A stretch of DNA of 64,000 nucleotides, taken from Artemia franciscana. Taxonomy: Eukaryota > Arthropoda > Branchiopoda > Anostraca > Artemiidae. Under the pieces are notes generated by a model. That model worked only from the letters and a program-made list of their open reading frames with translations. It was not told the DNA's origin and ran no database searches. The stretch is from contig NC_088866.1 in NCBI RefSeq assembly GCF_032884065.1, positions 33,647,519 through 33,711,518 on the forward strand. Reading direction: 5' to 3'. Position 1 is the stretch's first letter. Every line of letters starts with the position of its first letter. The translations under genes and the position numbers were made by a program. Shown in pieces: positions 37,101-49,100 of this stretch.

Positions 37101-40100
37101 ATAAACTTTGCCCAGAGGTGACTATGCTCAAATGCTAGTTTCAAAAAGTTCTTCAAGTCTAATCCTCTTTGCGGATACTGAAGTTGAGCTTGGCGTCCTG
37201 CAAGGTTTAGTTCTAGGGCCAGTTATGTTCTTGAGTTATGTTAATGACGTTGATTTGGTACAGATGTCAGAAATGAGTCTAATATCCGTGTCAAAATTTA
37301 TTAATTTGTTTGAGACGGTTATTCTTTGTTTCGATGCTAAATACTTGCCCTGAATCTTGACTAGTCAAACTTCCTGATCTTTTTTTTTTTTTTTTACAGG
37401 TTTCTCAGGTTGTCTGAAATTCCTCTTCCAGGGGGCTCTTTTATTAGACCGAAAGAGCGGAATGTCCACTTTCTTAGTTTTCTTCTTAATCAAAACTCCT
37501 CCTTCAAAAATCCCATCAGTCTAATAAAAATAAAACAACCAAGCTTTGTGACCTGCTTTGAAAGAATTGAAAAGTATTTTGTTTAGCTTGCAAACATATT
37601 ATTAAACTAAAGAAGGAATTTAAAGAAGTGTATAAATTTGGTTAAACCTGTGATTAAAAACAAACAGAGCTCCATTTTTCTTGACTAGATCCATTCCTTG
37701 TTGAGTTCCGGCAGTGCCGACAACCACATTTCCATTTGCTCGAGCCCACTGAGTTACAGCCAAGCCAACAGCACCACTTGCACCGTGAACCAGAACTTTC
37801 TCAGCTGGCTTAGCTCCACCTCTAGAAAATAAAATGATATTAATATCAAATGTAGTATAAATTATATTAAACAATTATCGACAGTACTAGTTACACCATA
37901 AACAGGACTATTTCAGCTAATTTACCACAATCTCAAACTATACTGTAAATGATATTAAACAAGCTCCACTTAAACCATGAACTAGAATTTTTTCACCTGG
38001 CTTACTGCCATCTCGGTAATATCTAAGGGTTTAACTATATAACATCACTAAATATTAACAGTACTCGCACAATGAGCCAGAATTTTTATAGCTGGCACAA
38101 CACAACCTCTCTGATATCAATTGATATTGATACTAAATGTAATACAATTAGTGTAGGTTTGATAAATAAATTTTTTTTAATAGTGACTTCAAGTTAAAAT
38201 TTTAATAGCATTTTTTTCCAACTGTATTTTGGTAATTCAAATAGAGCAATAAAATCTAATTGTAATGCTAGTTTTTTGGATATATAACTAATTATTAATG
38301 TCGAAGTAACAAGTACAAACGACCTATGTTAGAAATTATCTCTACGACCCAATGCGCTGACAAATCTTTTTGACAAATTCCTTTCCATTGTTCCAAACAT
38401 ATTAGCTAATACAGGGTCATTTAAAAGAAAGAGAGGGGGCTACCGCTGCAAGAATTATCCGAAGGCCAATGGCGAGGACTATTATTATTTTTTATTTATG
38501 TTTGAGTCGGTATCCGGATGAGGCGTAATTACTTTTGCCCCGGGCACCACCAACCCTAGGAACAGCCCTGAGTTTATGATAGACTACAGTGATTGATTTG
38601 GTCAGCTCGTTGCACCTCTTCTTCCACGACATAGCAAAGGTTCCTTACAGTGTTTGAAATAGGCAGAACGGTTATTCTTATTGTTTTTCAATTACCATTA
38701 CTTGATATCAGTCTTGTTAGTTGTTTATCTGATCGCCTATTGCAGCAATTTTCCCATATAATCTGGCAGCCTATTCAGGTAATCAATCTATGCTACAAAC
38801 TTTAAAAGGCTATTATATTATGGATCAAAGTTTAGGGGAGAGATTTTCGACATTAAAAACGACAAAAATGTTAATACAAAACAATTAGTCTTTCTATTAA
38901 ATTTTAAAACTTCAAACCATGCAATCAAATTCTCTCTCACAACAAGTTCTGACTTCATACTGTTCATTCTTTCGCTATATTAAGACAAGTTTTTTTCAAC
39001 TGAAAGTAAGAAGCAACATTAACACATAGGAAAAAAGATATTATCACGCATATGAGGGGGACTACCCCCTCCTCAACACCTCACTCTACATATTAAATTT
39101 TTTTTGAACTTGTCGTTTTTTAAAAACTGTCAGAAAATCTGACTGGTTTCTCAACGGTAAAATTCCTCACAGAAAAGCTCCTCACAGAGAAATACTCTAG
39201 ACAATTTAATCCCGGTGAAAATTTACCCTGGACAATTATCCTTAACATCTCCATGCGTAAAATTGAGTTGGCAAAGAGAAAGCAAAACAAACAAAAGAAT
39301 TTTGTATAGGAATTCTGGCAGATTCCTCCAGTGTAAAATTTCACCTTAAATGCTCACCCCCTGGAAACTTTCCTCCCCACGGAAACTTTTCCCCGTGGAA
39401 AACCCCCTAGCAGGAGATTCATACCCCCCCCCCAACCAAAAAATGTATGCACACTTTCCAGTAACAAATACTGTATGTAAACAATGGGCGAATTTTACAG
39501 CTTAAAAACCTTCTCCCTGGGACTTTTGGGGGTCATGTTAGCTCCAAAAGCACAGTAATTGGGCCTTTCAACCATGAAGAACAAAATGGCTGTCCCAAAG
39601 TTTCTATCGGACTATTTTTGTGAAAAAGGGGCGTGGGAAAGGGCTTTGCCCACCAGTCTTTTTAGTCACTTAAAAATTTCACTAAAACATTTCCGTTCAA
39701 ATGAACCCTCTCCTGTATATTTTAGGTCCACTGAGTCAGTACGATTACCGCTGGGGAAAAATAGACACACATCCATTATCTTTCTTCTGGCTTCCATATT
39801 TTTGCAGATAGGATTTTGAAACCTCTACAATACTGTGTTACTCTACGTACTGTGTTACGCTGAATCTAATTGTGTGATTTTCATTAACATTATTTGACTT
39901 TTAGAGGGTGTTTCCTCCTTTTTCAAAAATCAGGCAAATTTTCTCGGGCTCGTAGCCTTTGATGAGTAACACCAAACTAAATGAAACTTATATATTTGGA
40001 ATAAACATAATAAGCTGATTCTTTTGATATATCAATTGGTTTCAAAATTCCGTTTTTAGAGTTTTGGTTACTATTGAGCCGGGTCGCTCCTTACTTACAG

Positions 40101-43100
40101 TTCATTACCACGAACTGTTTGAAAGTACCTGTTAAAGACTACGTTTCTGTCCAAAACACATTTCCAAAAATTATAACTAATCGAGGAGAGGGCATACCCC
40201 CTCCTCAACACTTCCCTCTTTACGATAAAGACTTTGTGTCCCAATTCTTTAAAAACTACTCGTGAAACACAAGGGTCATTTAATTAAAATAAGAGGCTTT
40301 GTTTAAGTACAACATTTAGCGTGAAGAGCGGGGTATTGAGGAGGGGGCATCCCCCTAATACATGGAACAATTTCAGTTCGTTTTGAGTTTTAATGTTGCT
40401 CCTTAGTTTTAGTTATAAAACTTTTTCCTTTTTTTTATTTAACTGCAAAGGAAATCAATGAAGTTTGAATCCACTCTAGCAGAAATTATGTATTCAAGGC
40501 AATATTTTGTTTCAAGTAAACTTATAAATTACAAATAATATAACGTACGGTGATTAGAAGGCCAGAAAAAATAAAACGGGAAGAAGTATGTGCATCAGCC
40601 AAGGCCGTTTCCGGGGGGCGATAGGGGGTTTTATTTTCTGGCGTTTCTTTGTCGTTGCTAATCTTTGGTTTGTTTTAACACATTTAAAAAAAAAAAAAAA
40701 AAACTTGGCCACTCGTACCACTAAGCCCACCACGGTAAACAATAAATATTAAAACAAACATAATCACTTTATCTCCAGGAACTACATATCAACAAAATCC
40801 CTATAAAATGAATCTAAACTAAAAAAAAAAAAAAAAAAAAAAAAAACAATGTTCTTCTACTTATTTTGCTAAGGTCGGTTTTGCAATCGACAGTGATTGG
40901 ATATAAATTCATGTAAGTTTTATCTTTATTATATTGAAATGTGGATTCAAAATTGTGCAGACGAAATGCGGTCTACAATTGAAATTTATTGTTTATTTAA
41001 ATGCCTGAGTAAAAAAAAAAAAAAAAGATATTGGTCTGTTTTTTCTTAGCCCCTCAAATGTGCTATGTGTAGAACATGCTACATCCATATTCCCAAGTAA
41101 TTAACCAGGATTTCTATATGATTTTTGTTGTTTTAAATTTACATAATTGCCCATCGGGAAGAGAGTAAAGTTTCTTTATTGAACACAAATGAAGCCTACA
41201 TTTAATTGGGTAGTCTTGATCAAACAGTGTAATAGATAATAAACATTTTGGACTGCTAATACGATATTTAATTACAGAAATTATTTCCTTTCTATATCTT
41301 TTACACACTACTGCGTAAAGTTTTTTTCTTTGTTATAATAAGCTACAAACCCCTATTAGAATATCTGCAAAAACACAGCATGCACTACAATTCCCGTCTT
41401 CAATATAATATTATTTCAATGGTAAATAAAGTCATCATTCTTTTGCTTGAATCGCATGATGATCATGCAAGACTTACCACGCCCTTGCCATTGGGTCGAA
41501 ATTACTTTCTCTACCGAAGCGATTTAAAAGTTTTGCGAGTCATGACGAACGATGTAAATTTTAATAAAATACTAGTTACAAACCATTTTTAGCTTTTGAC
41601 TCAGTAAAAAGTAGGTTAAGCAGTGAAGTGTAATTCATAATGAACCAAGTTAAAAATTTTAAAAGATCGCCCTTTACATTTTTGAGGAAGCATTCTTCGC
41701 TTGAATTTTTCCTTTTCTACAGAAGAATATTTCATCTTAAATTAATTTTACCACAGAAAAGCGATTCGTAATTGGGGCTCATTCAAAGTATCCTACTTTC
41801 GAACGTCACATTTATAACCGCCAGGGAAGGAGCTTCATGGCCGTACACTCAATCCCAACATCTTAAGATTCTTTAGTATTTCGATTATAAGTTCGTATAT
41901 TTTCCTCCCCAATTGATGGTTCTTACACGTTTGTTCCCACCCCCCAGAAATGCACCCACCGAGGACCGGATTTAGATCTTTGGGCCCCGAGGCTGAAGCA
42001 TTATGGCGCCCCTAGGCCCAAGCAATTTTTTTCGGGGATATACAGAGAATTACGGGGAAATACCCAAAATCCACAGATAGTGGAAGCCCTGAACAGAAGG
42101 CAAGTGATGGGCGATGAGCCAAAAATAATTCAAGACAGGGTTGATACCAAGTTCTCAGCTGCCATTCTTGGGAGACATCTGACAGTTTATAAGCGGCTAC
42201 TGAATTCCTCTGTTGTTTTAAAATCACTTTTCTATGAATAGGCAGCGCAGCTGCATAGTCCACCTGGCACTTTGACAATAAATCACACCAGTCCAGTTTT
42301 TGTTAAGAAAAAAAATGTCAGTTTATTTTTTACGTCCCTTGGCATTGCACGCCTCTTGGCCCAGATCTATGCATAAATCCTGGCCTGCCCCCACCTCCAG
42401 CAAAAAGTTCCTGCATGCGCACTAATTTATAAATCGTCTTATTTTATTCCTAAATTTTCGGCACCAAATATTTTTAAATATCTGATTTGCCACTAGTCTT
42501 TTACATCGCTTCATCAAGAGGTCTTTTATGGGTTTTGAACCTACTATTCACAAGTCAACTGAGAAACAAATGACGAAAACAAATAGCCAACAAAGGGCCG
42601 AGGGACTACAAAGGCCAGTGAATTCGTCGTATGGGGAACAGGGCAGAATCACCTTTGCTAGTCTTTGCCATTGGAGCTTATCTTCCGGCATAGGTAGTAC
42701 CAATACCGAATTTGGAGCAGATATTTCCCTGGCGAGTCCCACCATTCAATTTGTGGAACGATATTGATAAAAAGGGGACATCACGATACTCTGACCTTTA
42801 ATTTGACCTATTGTAATATCTGGCCTATAATCCAGCTTATTATATTATCTGGCCTATCATAGTCTATTATCAAACTGTTCATGGCAATGAACATTACGTA
42901 AAAGACGACTCCTGTCGAAATTAAATAAAAAACAGGTTTTTTTAACGGAAAGCAAGGAGCGGCATTAAGACTTAAAACGAACAGAAATTACTTCGTACAT
43001 GAAAGGGGCTGCTTCCTCATCAAGGCCCCGCTCTTTACGCTAGAGTTTGAGTCTTTCTCTTAACTCTACTTTTTAAAACAGTAAAAAACTGTAGCGTAAA

Positions 43101-46100
43101 GAGCGGGGCGTTGATGAGGAAGCAACCCCTTTAATATACGAAGCAATTTCTGTTCGTTTTAAGTTTTAATGCCGCTCCTTACTTGAAAACTTGTTTTTTT
43201 ATTTAATTTCTGAACGTTTTTGAATCAATGCATGTTTGGATTTTGGCTCACCACAGATGAATAATTAAAACGAAATTTGCATATCTATTTTTTTGGCTAA
43301 ATGGCTTTCTCATAGTTTTGATCAAATGACTTTGAGAAAAAAAGGAGCGGGAGAGGAGGCCTAGTTGCCCTCCGATTTTTTGGTTACTTAAAAAGGCAAC
43401 TAGAACTTTCAATTTTTTACGAATGTTTTTATTAGTAAAAGATATACGTAACTTACAAATTACCTTACGGAACGAAATTCTATATTCTCATGTCTTTATT
43501 ACGTATATGAGGAGTTTCACCCCCCCCCCGTCAGTACCTCGGTCTTTACACTAAAGCTTAAATTTTGTCCCAATTTCTTAAGAATGACCCCAGAATAACA
43601 AAAGCCGTAGAATAAATAGTTGAAATTACTAAAAATACTTTAGCGTAAAGAGCGGGGTATTAGGAGGAGGTGAGGCCATCATATGCGTAATAATTTCTGT
43701 TCATTTAAAGTTTTAATGCTTCTCCTTACTTTCAGTTGAAAAAACTTTTTCATATTTATTTTTTCATTGTTTTTTTTTTAAATAATGCTAGAAAATCCTG
43801 CGCTCCCTTCATGAAAATTTTCTTCCCCCATGACAAATTCCTCCAAGGAAAGCTCCCCCAACATATCCCCCTCTTCTCAACCCCCCCCCCCAACCTAATA
43901 ATCCCCCTGAAAACGTCTGTACACTTCCCAATAACCATTACTATATGTAAGCACTGGTCAAAGTTTGTAACTTGTAGCCCCTCCCACGGGGACTCTGGGG
44001 GAGTAAATCATCCCCAAAGACATAGTTATAAGGTTTTTCGACTACGTTGAATAAAATGGCTATTTCAGAATTCTGATCCGGTGACTTTGGGAAAATAATT
44101 AGCGTGGGAGGGGGCCTAGGTGCCCTCCAATTTTTCGGTCACTTCAAAAGGGCACTAGAACTTTTCATTTTCGTTAGAATGAGCCAATCTCGCAAGATTC
44201 TAGGACCACTGGGTCGATACGACCACCCCTGAAAAAAAAAAAAAAAAAAAAATGAACACGCATCCGTGATCTGCCTTCTGGCAAAAAAAAAAATTACAAA
44301 ATTCCACATTTTTGTAGATAGGAGCTTGAAACTTTTACAACGGGGTTCTCTGATACGCTGAATCTGATGGTATGATTTTCGTTAAGATTCTATGGCTTTT
44401 AGGGGTTGTTTCCCCCTATTTTCTAAAACAAGGCAAATTTCTTCTCAGGCTCGTAGCTTTTGATGGGTAAAAATAAACTTGATGAAACTTATATATTTAA
44501 AATCAGCGTTAAAATGTAATTCTTTTGATGTAACTGTTGGTATAAAAATTCCAGTTTTTTGAGTTTTGGCTACTATTGAGCCGGGTCGCTCCTTACTACA
44601 GTTCGTTACCACAAACTGTTTGATAATCCAAAACTCTGAAACCCCAAATTCAAAACCGCCAATAAAGGGAAAGCTAATTATTTGCAATAATTTAAAAATC
44701 TTAGAGTAAAAAAGTTAAAAAAATATGGCATTGGACTTTACAGTCCCTACTGGTGGTGCTGATTTCTGCTTTATGGCCCTTCAACCAGGAAGTGCGATGG
44801 AAGGGTTGGGAGCCAGCCATCTTCTACTTTCCCACACCCTTCCTACTTACCTTCCCCGAGTTTCTTCAGGTCCTCCTTTAGAGCCGGCTCGAGTCTTTAC
44901 GCTAAAGTTTTTTATTGTTTTAAAAAATAGAGTTGTGAGAAAGAGTCAAACTTTAGCGTAAAGAGCGAGGCGTTGAGGAGGGGACAACCCCTTTCATATA
45001 CGAAATAATTTCTGTTCGTTTTAAGTTTTAACGTCACTCCTTACCTGCAGTTAATATTTAATTTTTTTATTTAATCACTTTTTAGGAATGGCGCGCCTGC
45101 GCACAGTCGATGCGCATGTGCATGTATGGTGGGTATTAAAAGAAGGACCACAAGTGTCAAATTAGATCCAACAGGATCATAAAACTTTGGTTTGGCTGAA
45201 TATACGATTGTTTTCACTGTTTGTCAGAGACGTTTTTACTGAAGGCATAAAATACCCCATTCCCTTTCAATAACTTTTGCGTCAATGGAAAAGACTTCTT
45301 ATTAATCGAAAGTGATGTCACGCGATCATCTTCATGTAATCAAAGCCCATTTTGCAATCCTTCTGGCTTGAATTCTGCTTTTTTGGCACAATTTGTAATA
45401 CCCGCCATACAATCATGCGCATTGACATTGCGCATGTGGACTGATCCACAACAGCGATATTTGGGCGTTACGCAATCGTGACTTGTGGACCACGTTTGCC
45501 AGCTTGTTTTTTTAGGATTAGGACAAGAAACACTAAAGAAAGCTATAGGCTTATTAAAATAAGCTTCTTTTATTTATGTAATTTTTACCCACGTACGCAT
45601 TGACAGTACACAAGCGCAATGATCCAAAATAGCGATACTTGTGGGTTTCATTTCAAGGCGACTGTGATACTTGTGGAATGTGGACTTCGTTCACTACCCT
45701 GAAAAAACCTGCTGGCACGAATAATATGCAAATTATATCCTCACCCTCATGTCCTGTAGGTTTTTCTAACTGCGAAACAGTTGTCTGGTCTCCATTGCAA
45801 TATCCTTCAATCCCGCCAGAGAAAACCTTTTAAATGAAGGAATTTTAATCTCTTGGATAAGTTATTACATTATTGAAAAATAAAAATACTTGAGTATCCC
45901 TTTTTGTATATTTATTTCTGGTGAAACAACACAAAATTAGTTCGACTGATTTTAGCCTACATTCAGAAGACTCTCTGGTGGCGAATTGGGTTTCATCTCA
46001 GCTTGAGAATACAGTGAAGGGCCGAGGCAAGGATCTTAGTTGTCAAGAACCGTCGTTAATCCAATACATACTTTTAAGAATTTAAGGTTACAAATAATTG

Positions 46101-49100
46101 TAACATAATTGTTCGTACATTTAAATGGTGTGAAGTTACCTATCTGATAGCAAAAATAATATTTCTGAGGGGTCACTGACTTTCCTAAACCTAGTGTACA
46201 TCTCGGAGCGCTATCCGTGCCACACAATTCTGCCACACTTGGCACAGTTCCCCCACGGTAGTCAAAGTTCCCAAAATACTTGACACAGTCCAGTTATGCC
46301 TGGCATGCACCACCAGTTGTACATGATTTACGAGAGCAAGTGACCCCTCAAACACTTCCTGGTGTACACTTACTTGATAAAAAGTGCTCGGTATGCTGTG
46401 AAGTAAGGCACCCCAAGAGCAGCCCCTTGTGAAAATGAAAGCCGATTGGACAAAGGGAACACACTGTGGGCTTCACATGAGACATATTCGGCATAAGATC
46501 CAGATGCACCACTAAAGAACACACGATCACCCGGCTGAAAACATGATAAGAGTGGTAAAAACAATCATTATCCGCTGAAAACTGAGCAAGAGCTGTAAGC
46601 TAATCATTCCTCGTTGAAACTATTAACGACTGAAAATACAGAAGTTAGGTAATTTAATCATTATCTGCTGAAAATAGCAAGAATGGTAAATTAATATTAC
46701 TTGTTGAGAATACACTATGAGGAGAAAATTAATCATTACCCACTGAAAATATAGCAAGAGCGGTGAATCGATTAACTTTTGAAATCGTTACCGCTTCAAA
46801 TAGAGCAACAGTGGTAAATTAATCCTTGTCAGCTCAAAATATAACTACTTCTGATACTACTAACAAATCACAGCAGTACTAAGCTCCCTGAGGTCAAAAC
46901 AGCAACGCACGCTCCTCTTCCATCCTTATCTATTCAAAGCCTCGCTTTTTGCACCCTCACAGGAAGCTCCCATTTCCCTTAACTTTTCCTTACGACCTCC
47001 TCCCACCCAAACCGAGGATGACCTACTTTCTGTTTAGCCCTTGACGATTGCTCCAAAAGGACGTCATCCTTCATCCGCAGAACGTGCCGTAGCCATCTAA
47101 ACCTTTCTCTCATTATGGGCCTGGAAGGCGGGATTGAACCTCACTTTTCTCGTGGCTTATTGTTTGAAATACGGTCAGTCAGTCGGGTACCAAAAACAAT
47201 CTGTACGCAATTTCTCTGGAAAACATCTAACAAATCTCCCTCTGTGTTTCGAAACAGCCATGCTCCAGAACCATATTTGACCACTGTCATCACTTTAACT
47301 TCAAATATTTTAATCTTGGTTCACAGACTTACCTTCGTATTCTTCCAAATTTTTTCAGCTTTGAACAAATCCTGGGCCTTGGCTATTGTACTTTTAACAT
47401 CTAAACTGCACCCACCGTCTTTACTTATAATACTACCAAGGTAAGTGAAACTGTCCACTTGATGTATCTTTTCTCTACCAAACGTCATCTTTTCATATAC
47501 ACTTATTCCTAGCCTTCGCGACTTGGTATTCTTAACATTAATTTTTAACCTATTCTAGCACTCTGAACTCTGAATTTTCGAACCTTATGTAGTACCCTAA
47601 ACTCGCAAAACCTCTAAAAGTTCATTCATTTTGCTCACATTTTAATCTATGATGCTTAAATCATCAGCATAATCTAAGTCCAGAAAAGTTTTTCTTCCCC
47701 ATTTGATTCTATGTTCTCCCATTGCCTATCCTGTGCTCCTTTACACAATGCACATCAAAATGACCCATAGAAGTTGGGATAGAACACAACCTTTTAATAC
47801 GAAATCACCTACTAATCTCATTTCCTACTGCAGCAGTGTTATTCTCCTACATAGCACTAATCACTTTAATGTATTTGCCTGGTCTACCATACAATGAGAA
47901 GACCTCCTATCAGCTGGATTGAATACTTTCCCATAACCTATAAAACTGGGGACTAAAGGTGTTTGATAACTTGGGCACTTTTCTATTATTAAACTAAGAG
48001 TGAAAATTTGGTCGACACATCCTCTACCTCTTCTAAAATCGCAATGTTCTTCCCTTAAAACTTTTTCTGCAGCATCTCTAAGTCTGTAGCCATCACTGTT
48101 TTCTTTTCCTACACCAAATTTACCTAGACTAAGCTACAGTCTGTCCCTATTTCTACCGACCTGAGCGTTACAATTTCCTAATAAAAAATACCATATTTCT
48201 TCCTAGTACCCTGTCTATTTCCTCCTGTAACTCTAAGTAAATGTCATCTGAGTCACTACTATGTCCATCAGTCGGTTTTATGACACTACTATGACTGATA
48301 CTCTACACTTTTTAGTCACAAAATGAGCGACTAGTATTATATTATTAATACCTTCCTCACCTTAATAAGACTTGGCCGATTTCTTATTTATCATGAGCCC
48401 TACTTCTTTTCTATGTACCCCATCCTTCCTGCCTGAGTAAATAAATTCAATATCACCTAATTTCGCGTTTCCTATCCCTGGGATATGAGTTTGTGAAACT
48501 CCTAATAGGTCCAGTTCAAAGCGTCTGAATTTGTCAGTGAAAATGTCGAAACGGTAGTTATGTTTGAACTTAGTAACATTCCAAGTTGCAATTTTCATAT
48601 TCTTTAAATCATTAAAATTATTTTAGCCTTAGAAAAAGCAATATTTCTGGAATCAGTGCTGAACGGGAACCAAGACATCTCAGGTCTACACCCAAGCGCT
48701 TAACTGGCTTAGAACCAGACAACAAGGAGTTACAAGAGCGGTAAATTAATCATTACTTGCTAAAAGTATAATATGAGCAGAAAACTAATCAATATTCCCT
48801 GAAAATTTAGCAAGAGGAGTTAGTTAATCTTTACCAGCTCAAAATATGGCAAGAGTGCTAAATTAGTCACTAACTGCTGAAAACCAAGCATCAGCGGAAA
48901 GCTAATCATTATCCCAAGAAACTATAGCAAAAATCGTAAATGAGCCGTTACCCACTGTAAGTAAAGTAAGAGCAGTAATTAATTATTCCCCCTTGAAATT
49001 ATAACAAAAGGGAAAAACCAAGCAAGATAAAATAATGTTTTATTAATAAAAAAAAAACTATCACAGGCTAATGAAGATTAATTTCCTTTCTGGGTCCAAC

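Noticed and set aside
39120..39344. 74-codon minus-strand frame
   Set aside because: Lies wholly inside family B repeat copy 1; no protein similarity.
47115..47444. 109-codon plus-strand frame
   Set aside because: Shadow of the minus-strand LINE in intron 2.
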